From Candidatus Omnitrophota bacterium (GTDB lineage Bacteria > Omnitrophota > Gorgyraeia > Aquiviventales > Aquiviventaceae): a stretch of DNA of 48,202 nt. The stretch is from positions 1 to 48,202 of the forward strand of contig JAHFGV010000008.1 in the NCBI GenBank assembly GCA_023247255.1, in the 5' to 3' direction. The number at the start of each line of letters is the position of its first letter. The first letter of the stretch is position 1. The position numbers and the translations under genes are program-made. Under the pieces are notes generated by a model. It was not told where the DNA came from and searched no databases. It saw nothing but the letters and a program-made list of their open reading frames with translations. Positions 23,232-32,419 of this stretch are shown piece after piece.

Positions 23232-24293
23232 ATGGCTAAAGAACTCGATAGTCTCCTGAAGCAACCGAGTGAATGGCTTCGCGGGGTAGGGCCGGTATCC
23301 GACATTGTGATGTCCAGTCGCATCCGGCTGGCCCGAAACTTGGATCAGTTCCCTTTTGCCACACGCGCTTCGAGCAACTCGCAACAAGAGGTGCTCGATC
23401 TGTTCAAGGGGGCCCTGAACAAGAGCGTTGCGCTCAAGTCTCCCCTCATCTTCGAGATGGATGCGTTGACGGAGGTGGATCGCCAGTTTCTTCTGGAGCG
23501 CCATCTGGTCAGCCGCGAGCATATCGTCCAACCGCACCACAAAGCAGTGGCGATCGGCAGTGGTGAGGTGATCAGTATCATGATCAACGAAGAGGACCAT
23601 CTGCGTATTCAGGTGATGCAATCCGGATTAAATCTGGAGGATGCCTGGTCCATCGTTGACGGCCTTGATGACGAATTGGCGAGGCTGTTGCCTTACGCCT
23701 ACTCGGCCGATTGGGGTTATTTGACTTGCTGTCCCACGAATACCGGAACCGGTATGCGCGCTTCGGTGATGCTCCATTTGCCTTCTCTGGTTCTCACCAA
23801 GCAGATCAACAAGGTTTTGCATACCATCACTAAGCTTGGTTTGACGGCTCGCGGCTTCTATGGGGAAGGCACCGAGGCATCGGGCAATTTCTTCCAAATC
23901 TCCAACCAGGTGACCATGGGACGTGCGGAGGCAGAATTGATTGAGAACATCGATCAGATTCTCAAGCAGGTGATTGAGCACGAACAGATGGCCCGTGAAT
24001 CTCTGATGGCGAACAACCGGGTTCAACTGGAGGATCGGATTTGGAGGGCCTTCGGGATTCTCAAACATGCCAAGACCATCAGCTCCAGTGAGACGCTGGA
24101 TCTGCTTTCGGCGGTGCGTCTGGGAGTGGACCTGGGGATCATGAATGGTTTGGATCGCAAGACCGTCAATGAACTCTTCATGGTATCTCAGCCGGCCCAC
24201 CTACAAAAACTGGAGGGCAAGACCCTCAACACACGGGAACGGGATGTCAAACGGGCGCAACTCATGCGGCAGCGACTGGGTGGCCCGTCGTAA
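23232..24293 (+). CDS. mcsB: protein-arginine kinase McsB
   Basis: A 353-residue guanidino kinase. Seen: SSRIRLARNLDQFPF at the N-terminal phosphagen-kinase lobe, the catalytic Cys167 in CCPTNTGTGMRASVMLHLP, ALNKSV and EASGNFFQISNQVTMG, and the C-terminal RDVKRA matching the RDxxRA phosphoarginine-binding motif. McsB phosphorylates arginines on damaged proteins, marking them for ClpC. ATG 23232 puts the catalytic cysteine at 167, as in well-studied McsB; an in-frame TTG at 23226 is too near the AGAAGGA site. Confidence 0.95.
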   Translation: MAKELDSLLKQPSEWLRGVGPVSDIVMSSRIRLARNLDQFPFATRASSNSQQEVLDLFKGALNKSVALKSPLIFEMDALTEVDRQFLLERHLVSREHIVQPHHKAVAIGSGEVISIMINEEDHLRIQVMQSGLNLEDAWSIVDGLDDELARLLPYAYSADWGYLTCCPTNTGTGMRASVMLHLPSLVLTKQINKVLHTITKLGLTARGFYGEGTEASGNFFQISNQVTMGRAEAELIENIDQILKQVIEHEQMARESLMANNRVQLEDRIWRAFGILKHAKTISSSETLDLLSAVRLGVDLGIMNGLDRKTVNELFMVSQPAHLQKLEGKTLNTRERDVKRAQLMRQRLGGPS

Positions 24294-24295
24294 TA

Positions 24296-24344
24296 CCAGT
24301 GACCGGTGACTCAGCCAGTGGCGAGTGATCAGTGGCCAGTGAAA
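24296..24344. repeat. seven CAGTGAC-type heptads before clpC
   Basis: CCAGTGA CCGGTGA CTCAGCC AGTGGCG AGTGATC AGTGGCC AGTGAAA fill the gap from three bases after the mcsB stop to the clpC ribosome site region. Confidence 0.85.
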
Positions 24345-24363
24345 AGAGAGGACGAGAAAAAAG

Positions 24364-26820
24364 ATGTTTAATAAATTCACGGAACGAGCGCGAAAAGTAA
24401 TTCTGCTGGCGAAAGAAGAAGCCAGGCGTTTTAATCATGACTACATCGGGACGGAGCACATCCTCTTGGGATTGATTCGCGAAGGCGAGGGGGTGGCTGC
24501 AGCCGTGCTGCAAAAACTGGGGCTGTCTCCGGAGAAGATTCGCTTGGAGGTGGAGAAGCTGGTGCAGAGTGGGCCCAGCACGATGGTTTCCGGGGATATT
24601 CCTTTTACACCCAAGGCGAAGAAAGTCATTGAGTTGGCCATGGAAGAAGCCCGCAGCCTCGGCCACAACTACATCGGGACGGAACACTTGCTGTTGGGCC
24701 TGATCCGCGAGGGAGAAGGGGTGGCCTCGCAGGTGTTGATGAACCTGGGGCTCGATCTGAATCGAGTCCGCAACGAAGTAATCACCCTGTTGGGTTCTTC
24801 CAGTCCTGCGCCCACCGGTGGCGCTAGTGCACGGACCAAGACGCCCGCCCTCGATTCGTTCGGGCGCGACTTGACTCAATTGGCTCGTGAGGGCAAGCTG
24901 GATCCTGTCATCGGTCGAACGGAGGAAATTGAACGGGTCATTCAGATCCTGGCCCGACGCACCAAGAATAACCCCGTGCTTTTGGGTGAAGCGGGGGTGG
25001 GCAAGACGGCGATCGTCGAGGGACTGGCTCAGAAGGTTATCAAAGGGGATGTTCCCGAAATCCTAAGGGACAAACGCGTGATCATTTTGGATCTCGCGCT
25101 CATGGTGGCGGGAACCAAGTACCGGGGTCAGTTTGAAGAGCGCATCAAGGCGGTGATGGATGAGATTCGCCGATCGGAGAATGTGATTCTTTTCATCGAT
25201 GAACTGCACACCTTGGTGGGTGCTGGCTCCGCCGAAGGGGCCATTGACGCTTCCAACATTCTGAAACCCGCCTTATCTCGGGGGGAGATCCAGTGTATCG
25301 GCGCGACCACGTTGGATGAGTACCGAAAGTACATCGAGAAAGACGCGGCGTTGGAACGCCGCTTCCAGACGATCATGGTCGAGCCACCCTCAGTGAGTCA
25401 GACCGTCGAGATTCTCAAGGGGCTGCGCGACAAGTATGAAGCCCACCACCGGGTCAAGTACCTGGATGAAGCCTTGGAGGCTGCATCCAAACTGGCCGAT
25501 CGCTACATCGCTGGCCGGTTCCTTCCGGATAAGGCGATCGATATCATTGATGAGGTCGGCTCGCGGGCGCGCCTTTCGGTGTTGACCGTTCCTCCGAATA
25601 TCAAGGATCTGGAGGAGAAGATTGAAAAGATCCGCAAGGAAAAGGAATCGGCGATCAAGGGGCAGGACTTTGAACTGGCCGCATCGTTGCGCGACCAGGA
25701 GCGTGAAGCCAAAGAGCAACTCGAGAAGGTCAAGGGTGAGTGGAAGAAGACCAAGGGCGAGGCCATGCCCATCATTACCGCGGAGGATATCGCCTTCATC
25801 GTTTCGAAATGGACGGGTATTCCGCTGATCCGCTTGGAGGAGAAGGAGACCGAAAGGCTCCTGAAGATGGAAGAGGCTTTGCACAAGCGCGTGATCGGTC
25901 AAGAACCGGCCCTGACGGCGATCGCCCGTGCCATTCGCCGCTCGCGCGCCGGTATCAAAGATCCTCGTCGGCCGATCGGTTCCTTCGTTTTCCTGGGCCC
26001 TACCGGGGTAGGCAAAACCCTGTTGGCGCGTGGGCTGGCAGAGTTTATGTTCGGTGACGAGAATTCCTTAATTCAACTGGATATGTCTGAGTATATGGAG
26101 AAATTCAACGTTTCCCGTCTGGTGGGTGCCCCGCCGGGATATGTGGGGTATGAGGAGGGAGGACAGCTGACCGAGCGTATCCGTCGGCGACCTTATGCCG
26201 TGGTGTTGCTCGATGAGATTGAGAAAGCCCATCCGGATGTGTTCAACATCCTGCTGCAGGTTTTGGAGGACGGCCGCCTGACGGACAGCTTCGGACGCAA
26301 GGTGGATTTCCGCAATACCGTGCTCATCATGACCTCAAACCTGGGGGCGGATATCTTCAAGAAGCAGGGAAGCATCGGTTTTGCCCCCACCAGCGAGGGC
26401 GTTACTTTTGAGAAGATGCGTGAGCAGTTGCTCGATGAGGTCAAACGGACGTTCAAACCGGAGTTCCTCAACCGTATCGATGAGGTCATCGTGTTCCATC
26501 CGCTTTCCCGCGAGCATCTGGTTCAGATCGTGGATCTGGAGGTCAACGCGGTCAGACAACGCCTGCAGGAACAAGGGATTGCGGTCGTGCTGGATGAATC
26601 AGCCAAGGAATTTCTCGTCGAGCGAGGTTTCGATCCCGTCTATGGCGCTCGACCCCTGCGACGGGTCATTCAACGTTTCGTCGAAGATCCTTTGGCGGAA
26701 GAAGTATTGGCTAAGCGGCTGAAAAGCGGGGCGTTGATCCACGCGTTTCGCAAGGGTGAGGCGCTAGAGTTCGAGGAGCTCAGCTCGCTCGAGCAGCCGT
26801 CGGTGATCTCTGAAAAGTAG
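24364..26820 (+). CDS. clpC: ATP-dependent Clp protease ATP-binding subunit ClpC
   Basis: An 818-residue Hsp100: two Clp N repeats (1-150, [18 protein letters not shown]), first AAA module ([21 protein letters not shown]), a middle domain with UVR motif ([20 protein letters not shown]), and second AAA module ([22 protein letters not shown]), ending in a Clp D2-small domain. ClpC unfolds substrates for ClpP. The UVR motif and its place after mcsA-mcsB show it is ClpC and link it to phosphoarginine-marked proteins. A ribosome site GAGAGGA lies about ten bases before the ATG. Confidence 0.96.
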   Translation: MFNKFTERARKVILLAKEEARRFNHDYIGTEHILLGLIREGEGVAAAVLQKLGLSPEKIRLEVEKLVQSGPSTMVSGDIPFTPKAKKVIELAMEEARSLGHNYIGTEHLLLGLIREGEGVASQVLMNLGLDLNRVRNEVITLLGSSSPAPTGGASARTKTPALDSFGRDLTQLAREGKLDPVIGRTEEIERVIQILARRTKNNPVLLGEAGVGKTAIVEGLAQKVIKGDVPEILRDKRVIILDLALMVAGTKYRGQFEERIKAVMDEIRRSENVILFIDELHTLVGAGSAEGAIDASNILKPALSRGEIQCIGATTLDEYRKYIEKDAALERRFQTIMVEPPSVSQTVEILKGLRDKYEAHHRVKYLDEALEAASKLADRYIAGRFLPDKAIDIIDEVGSRARLSVLTVPPNIKDLEEKIEKIRKEKESAIKGQDFELAASLRDQEREAKEQLEKVKGEWKKTKGEAMPIITAEDIAFIVSKWTGIPLIRLEEKETERLLKMEEALHKRVIGQEPALTAIARAIRRSRAGIKDPRRPIGSFVFLGPTGVGKTLLARGLAEFMFGDENSLIQLDMSEYMEKFNVSRLVGAPPGYVGYEEGGQLTERIRRRPYAVVLLDEIEKAHPDVFNILLQVLEDGRLTDSFGRKVDFRNTVLIMTSNLGADIFKKQGSIGFAPTSEGVTFEKMREQLLDEVKRTFKPEFLNRIDEVIVFHPLSREHLVQIVDLEVNAVRQRLQEQGIAVVLDESAKEFLVERGFDPVYGARPLRRVIQRFVEDPLAEEVLAKRLKSGALIHAFRKGEALEFEELSSLEQPSVISEK

Positions 26821-26836
26821 ACAGCCATCCCGTTCG

Positions 26837-27643
26837 ATGATTGCTCGCGTAGGCCTATCGCTGTTCCAAACCCTTGAAGTCTCCGGCGCGTGGGCGGTGG
26901 CATTGTGTGAGTACGTGGGCAGCATCGCTCTTCTGTTTGTGCAGACGGTGGGGGGCTGTTTTATACGCCCCCTGCGTCGTTCCGCCCTCATCTACGAACT
27001 TTGGAAGATCGGTCTTCAATCATGGGGCATCGTTTCCATCGCTTCGTTATTCATCGGGATGGTTCTGGCTTTTCAAAGTGCCTACCAGATGCAGAAGCTG
27101 GCGGCCGAAATCTACATTGCCAGCCTGGTGGCTCTATCGATCGTACGAGAGATCGGCCCTGTGATTACCGCCTTGATCGTTGCCGGCCGCGTGGGGTCTT
27201 CCATTGCCGCCGAGCTGGGCACGATGAAAGTTACGGAACAGATTGATGCCTTGGTCACCTTGGCGGCCGATCCGGTGCGCTATCTGGTCGTGCCACGGTT
27301 TGTGGCCATGGTGATTGCGCTTCCCCTGCTGACCTTGTGGGCGGATGCCATCGGCATTCTGGGCGGTTTTCTGATCGGCACCGTCAAGTTGGGCGTGTTG
27401 CCAAGCCTTTATTGGAAAATGACGACGATTCCGCTGGTCCTCAAGGATCTCACATCGGGCTTGTTGAAAGCAGTGATCTTTGCTGTAATCATCTGCATCG
27501 TGAGTTGTTTTGAAGGATTCCGAACCGAAGGAGGAGCTGAGGGAGTGGGACGCGCCACTACCTTGGCGGTGGTCAGTTCCTTTATCCTGATCATTGCGGC
27601 CGATTGTTTCTTCACCGCGCTGTTTTATTTCGTTTGGACGTAA
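26837..27643 (+). CDS. mlaE: MlaE permease of phospholipid ABC transporter
   Basis: A 268-residue permease of the MlaE/YrbE family with five to six hydrophobic segments and family blocks GLQSWGIVSIASLFIGMVLA, IVREIGPVITALIVAGRVGS, AAELGTMKVTEQIDALVTLA and the C-terminal GAEGVGRATTLAVVSSF. With MlaF and MlaD it moves phospholipids between inner and outer membrane and keeps lipid asymmetry. It begins 16 bp after clpC and opens the mlaE-mlaF-mlaD operon. Confidence 0.94.
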   Translation: MIARVGLSLFQTLEVSGAWAVALCEYVGSIALLFVQTVGGCFIRPLRRSALIYELWKIGLQSWGIVSIASLFIGMVLAFQSAYQMQKLAAEIYIASLVALSIVREIGPVITALIVAGRVGSSIAAELGTMKVTEQIDALVTLAADPVRYLVVPRFVAMVIALPLLTLWADAIGILGGFLIGTVKLGVLPSLYWKMTTIPLVLKDLTSGLLKAVIFAVIICIVSCFEGFRTEGGAEGVGRATTLAVVSSFILIIAADCFFTALFYFVWT

Positions 27644-27653
27644 GAGTATGAAA

Positions 27654-27727
27654 GAGTGGGTAGGGATGGGGGCGGGGGGCGTGGGAACTACGCTCTCCCT
27701 TGGCCCATGTCTCTTGCCCCGTGCCAC
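27654..27727. repeat. G-rich heptad palindrome between mlaE and mlaF
   Basis: GAGTGGG TAGGGAT GGGGGCG GGGGGCG TGGGAAC, then complementary C-rich units TTGGCCC ATGTCTC TTGCCCC GTGCCAC, ending six bases before the mlaF start. Confidence 0.75.
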
Positions 27728-27733
27728 TTTAGG

Positions 27734-28546
27734 ATGATTGAAATCCAGGGGCTTGTAAAGTCGTTTAACGACCATCGAGTGCTTGAGGGAGTGGACCTTA
27801 CCATCCAGACCGGAGAGACGATGGTGATCATCGGCCGCTCCGGCTGCGGCAAGTCGGTTCTGCTCAAGCACATCATCGGTTTGCTGAAGCCAGACGAAGG
27901 ACGGGTTTTGATCAACGGCGTGGATTTAAACAGGCTGTCCACCCGGAGGCTGGATGGCGTGCGCATGAAGTGTGGCATGCTCTTCCAAGGGGCGGCGCTG
28001 TTTGATTCCATGACGGTTGAGGAGAACGTCGGTTTCGCCCTGCGAGAGCATGCGAGTCTGAGTCATGATGCGATCCGTCAGCGTGTGCAGGAGTGTCTCC
28101 AGGTGGTTGGGCTTAAAGGGATCGAAGGCCTGATTCCCGCGGAGTTATCCGGAGGGATGCGTAAGCGGGTAGGGTTGGCCCGGGCCCTTGCCATGAAACC
28201 GGAAATCTTGCTGTATGATGAGCCAACGACCGGGATTGATCCGATCATGGGGGACTGGATCAATGAGCTGATCATCACCCTGCGCAAGCAACTCAAAGTG
28301 ACATCGGTCGTGGTTACCCATGACATGCGCAGTGCCGATAAGGTGGCGAATCGCATTGCGATGCTCTACAATGGGAAAATCGTCGAAGTCGGCACACCCC
28401 AGCAGATATGGCAATCGCCTAATCCGATTGTCCAACAGTTCATTCACGGACGAGCCGTGGGTCCCATTCAGGAGGGCTTGCCAGATCCGAGTGTGTTATC
28501 CAACTGGGGGAATGCTTCTTCTGCTTGCGGCGAGCGACTCGATTGA
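27734..28546 (+). CDS. mlaF: MlaF ATP-binding protein
   Basis: A 270-residue ABC ATPase: Walker A GRSGCGKS, Q-loop FQGAALFDSMTVEENV, signature LSGGMRKRVGLARALA, Walker B ILLYDEPTTGIDP and VVTHDM. MRKR after the signature glycine is characteristic of the MlaF/MKL subfamily. ATG 27734 is preferred; upstream in-frame codons back to 27656 are made of the G-rich heptad repeat. It energises MlaE. Confidence 0.94.
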   Translation: MIEIQGLVKSFNDHRVLEGVDLTIQTGETMVIIGRSGCGKSVLLKHIIGLLKPDEGRVLINGVDLNRLSTRRLDGVRMKCGMLFQGAALFDSMTVEENVGFALREHASLSHDAIRQRVQECLQVVGLKGIEGLIPAELSGGMRKRVGLARALAMKPEILLYDEPTTGIDPIMGDWINELIITLRKQLKVTSVVVTHDMRSADKVANRIAMLYNGKIVEVGTPQQIWQSPNPIVQQFIHGRAVGPIQEGLPDPSVLSNWGNASSACGERLD

Positions 28547-28548
28547 TA

Positions 28549-28618
28549 ACTGTAGTTTTGCAAAACTGACGGGGTGACCAGTGGAGGGTCAGAACCTCGG
28601 ATTTTGCAAAACCTCAGT
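28549..28618. mobile_element. 70-bp miniature of the MITE-like element
   Basis: Left end AACTGTAGTTTTGCAAAA, right end TTTTGCAAAACCTCAGT (28602-28618) with only about 35 bp between, including GTGACCAGTGG. It starts three bases after the mlaF stop. GTTTTGCAAAAC (28555-28566) is a perfect palindrome. Confidence 0.7.
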
Positions 28619-28660
28619 GGTCGATGGCATCCATAAGGCAGGCACGATAGAGAGGCAGGC

Positions 28661-29401
28661 ATGGCGCAACGTAGAGCGCTTGAGGTAAAGGTCGGGTTAT
28701 TCATCGTATCGGGTGTGGGGCTCTTTGTTATTTTTCTGTTTGCCATTGGGGATCTGGCAACCTATTTTCAACCGGGATATCAGGTGCGTGTGCAGTTTGA
28801 GTCGGCTAATGGTATCACGCAAGGTTCTCCGGTTCAGTATGCCGGCCTTGAGGTGGGCAAGATTCAGGACGTCCGTATCGTTCAGCAGTCGGGAAGCTCC
28901 GTTCCAGAGGTAGAGCTGATCATCCGCATACCCACTTCGGTGACGGTGCGTTCCGACGATGAAGCCTCCATCAGCACCTTCGGTCTTTTAGGTGAGAAGT
29001 TCCTTGAGATTGAGCCAGGGCCCGGTTTAGGCAATGCGTTGGGTGCTAACGGGGTGTTGGTGGGAAAGCCTCCGGTCTCAACCGAGGATATCATCGAGCG
29101 TTCCAATCATGTGCTTACGGAGTTGCAACAAACCTTGGGTGGGATCAACAGCCTGGTCGGGGATCCGCAAGCGCGGATCTTTCTCAAAGAGGCCATTCAG
29201 GAGGCACGCGATGCCACGCGGCAATGGCGGGTTCTGGGTGAACGATTGAACCTTGCCATGTTGCATGTAGAGGCCGGGCAGGGAAGCATCGGGAAATTCT
29301 TGTATGATGACAGTCTCCATCGGCAGGTGGAGCAGCTCATTGAAGATCTGCGCGCCAATCCCTGGAAGTTGCTGGTCCGTCCTAAGAAAGAGAAACCGTA
29401 A
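28661..29401 (+). CDS. mlaD: MlaD, MCE-domain lipid-binding protein
   Basis: A 246-residue protein with an N-terminal anchor helix (about 8-32) and one MCE domain (about 38-120; VQFESANGITQGSPVQYAGL and STFGLLGEKFLEIEPG). The C-terminal part is helical. Such proteins form a hexameric ring on the periplasmic side of MlaE and carry phospholipids. A GAGAGG site precedes the ATG. A miniature MITE-like element separates it from mlaF. Confidence 0.93.
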   Translation: MAQRRALEVKVGLFIVSGVGLFVIFLFAIGDLATYFQPGYQVRVQFESANGITQGSPVQYAGLEVGKIQDVRIVQQSGSSVPEVELIIRIPTSVTVRSDDEASISTFGLLGEKFLEIEPGPGLGNALGANGVLVGKPPVSTEDIIERSNHVLTELQQTLGGINSLVGDPQARIFLKEAIQEARDATRQWRVLGERLNLAMLHVEAGQGSIGKFLYDDSLHRQVEQLIEDLRANPWKLLVRPKKEKP

Positions 29402-29435
29402 AGTAAGCAGTCGGTTCCTCAGCTCCTCGGTAATA

Positions 29436-29678
29436 ACTGGGCTTTTGCAAAAATAACCAACGCATTGACCGAGTGTTGTGTCCTATTCCAAGAGAAGTAA
29501 TGAGGACTGTGTCATGTTTCATGTGTCATGAGTCATGGAAAGCAAAAGGCGTACTTTGGCCGTGCTTGAGATGCCTGTTTATTTTCCGTTTTTTCATGAC
29601 TCATGACACATGAAACATGACTCATGAAACAGACGTGAGCGCTGCCACTAACCTCGATGCATTTTGCAAAACCTCAGT
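29436..29678. mobile_element. MITE-like element with TTTTGCAAAA terminal repeats, complete copy
   Basis: Left end ACTGGGCTTTTGCAAAA (29436-29452), right end TTTTGCAAAACCTCAGT (29662-29678). Same interior order as the copy at 22180-22415, in the same orientation: AAGAGAAGTAATGAGGACTG, TCATGTT TCATGTG TCATGAG TCATGGA, central part, then complementary heptads. It occupies the mlaD-radA gap. Confidence 0.85.
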
Positions 29679-29712
29679 TAGGCACTCTGAGGTTTAGGGA
29701 TGGGCCCTAGAA

Positions 29713-31077
29713 ATGGCGAAGGTAAAAGCCATTTACGTATGCCAGCAATGTGGATATCAGGTCGTCAAATGGTTGGGGCGCTGTCCGGGTTGTCAGGAAT
29801 GGAACACCCTCGTTGAGGAGCTCGCCGCAGACGCTTGGGATCGATCCGATGCAACGGTTGAAGAAGCGCAGCCGGTTCTTTTACCCAATGTGACATTGGA
29901 TGAGACGATACGTCTTGCGAGCGGCCTGGCAGAATTTGATCGGGTTCTGGGCGGTGGCATTGTCCCGTCTTCCGTGACGCTAGTCGGTGGAGAGCCGGGT
30001 ATCGGTAAATCCACCCTCCTTTTGAGCATCGCCGGTTCACTGGCAACGTCTGGAAAAGGAGTGCTCTATGTCAGCGGGGAGGAATCCCTCCAACAGACGA
30101 AACTGCGCGCGATGCGGTTGGGATACAGCAGCTGTCCGGTTCATCTTCTGGCACACACGCAGTTGGAAGGGATTGTGGAGGCCATCCATCGGCTCAAGCC
30201 GCAGGTGATTGTCATCGATTCGATTCAGGTGATTGAGACAAGCGTTCTGGGTTCCGCCCCAGGGTCGATCGGACAGGTGCGCGCCTGTGCGCATGAGCTG
30301 GTTCGCTTGGTGAAGGAAGGCCCAAGCGCTTTGTTTCTGGTCGGGCACCTGACCAAGGAAGGGTATCTGGCTGGTCCCAAGGTGTTGGAGCATCTGGTGG
30401 ATACTGTTTTGTATTTTGAAGGAGACTCGACCAGCGGCTTTCGACTGCTTCGTTCCACGAAGAATCGTTTCGGGGCCACTCACGAGCTGGGCGTTTTTCA
30501 TATGACCTCGGAGGGTTTGGTGGAAGTCTCAAATCCCTCGGAGTTATTCTTGAGTCGACGGACAGAAGACGTCGCCGGTTGTATGGTCACGGTCAGTCTG
30601 GAGGGAAGTCGACCCTTACTGGTTGAGGTTCAGGCTTTGACCAGTCCCTGCGGGATAGGCCTTCCTCGGCGGCGCACCAGCGGAGTGGACGGCAATCGGC
30701 TTTCCATGCTGATCGCCGTGTTGGAACAACGCGTGGGACTCAACCGTCTGGCGCAGGAGGATGTCTTCGTGTCTTCTTTGGCTGGCCTGCGGCTTCTGGA
30801 GCCGAGTGCGGATCTGGGAATTGCCATTGCCATCGCCTCGAGCCTCAAAGGACGGCCCACGCGTCGGACGGACGTTGCCATTGGTGAAGTAGGACTGACT
30901 GGGGAAGTTCTGCCTGTGGTCAACGTCGTGCAACGCTTGCATGAGGCCAAGCGTGTCGGATTCCAACGCTGTTTCATGGCTGCGCATCGTGAGCTATCTC
31001 CGGTTGAAGGCATTGAGATCGTGCCGATACGTCATCTGAGTGAGGCGGTAGAGGAAGCCCTGCGCTCAAAATCTTGA
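29713..31077 (+). CDS. radA: DNA repair protein RadA
   Basis: RadA is a hexameric helicase that extends D-loops and processes recombination intermediates. The 454-residue product has an N-terminal C4 zinc finger (CQQCGY and GRCPGCQEW), RecA-like core with Walker A GEPGIGKS (about 93-100), the RadA-specific KNRFG (STKNRFGATHELG), and a C-terminal Lon-protease-like P domain (about 290-454, GEVGLTGEVLPV). It precedes the PIN/TRAM gene by 10 bp, as in Firmicutes-type gene order. Confidence 0.96.
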   Translation: MAKVKAIYVCQQCGYQVVKWLGRCPGCQEWNTLVEELAADAWDRSDATVEEAQPVLLPNVTLDETIRLASGLAEFDRVLGGGIVPSSVTLVGGEPGIGKSTLLLSIAGSLATSGKGVLYVSGEESLQQTKLRAMRLGYSSCPVHLLAHTQLEGIVEAIHRLKPQVIVIDSIQVIETSVLGSAPGSIGQVRACAHELVRLVKEGPSALFLVGHLTKEGYLAGPKVLEHLVDTVLYFEGDSTSGFRLLRSTKNRFGATHELGVFHMTSEGLVEVSNPSELFLSRRTEDVAGCMVTVSLEGSRPLLVEVQALTSPCGIGLPRRRTSGVDGNRLSMLIAVLEQRVGLNRLAQEDVFVSSLAGLRLLEPSADLGIAIAIASSLKGRPTRRTDVAIGEVGLTGEVLPVVNVVQRLHEAKRVGFQRCFMAAHRELSPVEGIEIVPIRHLSEAVEEALRSKS

Positions 31078-31087
31078 GGGGTTGATT

Positions 31088-32158
31088 ATGACTAATTTTC
31101 GGTTCGTGCGGTTTGGATTTGTGGTTATCAGCGCCTTGATGGGACTCTTGTTGATTGAACATCCGATGATACCGGTGGGATGGCTGCGGGCTTTGGTCGG
31201 GGCTGCGGCCGGTGCGCTTTTGGTGTTGCTTGAAGCGGCCCTGCACCGCATCGGGCGCGTTTCGGTCCGTGGATTCTCGGCAGCCGTCTTTGGGCTTCTA
31301 TTCGGTTTGATCATGGCCAAGTTGGTTTCGGATGCCATCGGTCTGTTACCGTTGGATGTGGGAACGGCGGGATTGATACGGGTGGTTTTGACATGGACAT
31401 TCTGCTACCTGGGCATGGCCATGGCGCTGCGCGGACGTGATGAGTTTGCGGTGATCATTCCCTATGTTCGCTTGGCACGGCAGGATCGCGGAGAGGAATT
31501 CTATCTCATCGACACCAGCGCGATTATCGATGGCCGCCTGGTGGATCTGTGCCGGACGCGGTTTATCGAAGGCCGTCTGGTGATCCCTCGGTTTGTACTG
31601 CAGGAACTGCAAACGGTAGCCGACAGCACCGATCCGCTCAAACGCAGCCGCGGCCGTCGGGGGCTTGAGGTGCTCAATCAATTGCGCGAGCTTTCGACCA
31701 TCGATGTGCGTGTTCACGAAGAAGACCTGCCGCATGTGGCGGCCACCGATGAGAAATTGGTGAAGCTGGCCCAGCTTTTGGGAACCAAGATCGTCACCAA
31801 CGACTACAACCTTAACAAGGTCGCTCAGTTTCAGGGAGTGGCTGTATTGAATGTGAACGAATTGGCCCAGGCGTTGCGTCCAGTGGTGCTTCCTGGGGAG
31901 ACGATTGAGATCAGGCCGATCAAAGAAGGTAAAGAGGCTGCTCAGGCTGTCGCCTACCTCGATGATGGCACGATGGTGGTCGTGGAGAACGGCCGGAATT
32001 TGATCGGCCAGCGTATTCGAGGGGTGGTAACCAGTGTGCTCCAGACATCCGCAGGCCGAATGGTGTTCGTCCGATCCGAAGGGCAAACCACGCGACAGGC
32101 CCATTCATCGGAACACGCATCGGATGAAAAGCGTGGACTCTTGACCGGCCGGGGCTAA
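31088..32158 (+). CDS. PIN/TRAM-domain integral membrane protein
   Basis: A 356-residue protein of the YacL/PilT-like group: four transmembrane helices in the first 120 residues, a PIN nuclease domain (about 140-260; LIDTSAIIDGR, ELQTVAD, ATDEKLVKLA, TNDYNLNK supply the acidic residues) and a C-terminal TRAM domain. Function is thought to be RNA-related but is not settled. The ATG at 31088 has a GAGGGG site six bases upstream, made by the radA stop region; a TTG at 31082 is in frame. The C-terminal 25 residues are low in complexity. Confidence 0.93.
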   Translation: MTNFRFVRFGFVVISALMGLLLIEHPMIPVGWLRALVGAAAGALLVLLEAALHRIGRVSVRGFSAAVFGLLFGLIMAKLVSDAIGLLPLDVGTAGLIRVVLTWTFCYLGMAMALRGRDEFAVIIPYVRLARQDRGEEFYLIDTSAIIDGRLVDLCRTRFIEGRLVIPRFVLQELQTVADSTDPLKRSRGRRGLEVLNQLRELSTIDVRVHEEDLPHVAATDEKLVKLAQLLGTKIVTNDYNLNKVAQFQGVAVLNVNELAQALRPVVLPGETIEIRPIKEGKEAAQAVAYLDDGTMVVVENGRNLIGQRIRGVVTSVLQTSAGRMVFVRSEGQTTRQAHSSEHASDEKRGLLTGRG

Positions 32159-32159
32159 T

Positions 32160-32419
32160 GACTCGTATTGTGTCATGTTCCAAGATCTAGTACTCACGTT
32201 TGTGTCATGTTTCTAAGATTCAGCACTCACGTCTGTTTCATGAGTCATGTGTTGTGTGTCATGAAAGACTGTTTCATGTTTTATGTGTCATGAGTTATGG
32301 AAAGCAAAAGAGCCCCTTTGGCTATGCTTGAGATACTTGTTTATTTTCTGCTTTTTCATGACACATAACGCATGGAACATGACACAATCCTCATTACTTC
32401 TCTTGGAACATGACACAAG
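32160..32419. mobile_element. MITE-like element, inverted and rearranged, ends lost
   Basis: TCATGNN heptads, the AAAGCAAAAGAGCCCCTTTGG stem sequence, and a block CCTCATTACTTCTCTTGGAA that is the reverse complement of the left block in other copies, so this copy lies in opposite orientation. It is extended by an extra CACTCACGTCTG/TGTGTCATGTT duplication on its left. Terminal repeats are not found. It fills the gap before ispD. Confidence 0.7.

Noticed and set aside
27656-27733. Longer N-terminus for mlaF
   Set aside because: The extra codons are the G-rich heptad palindrome, and the ABC domain starts at ATG 27734.
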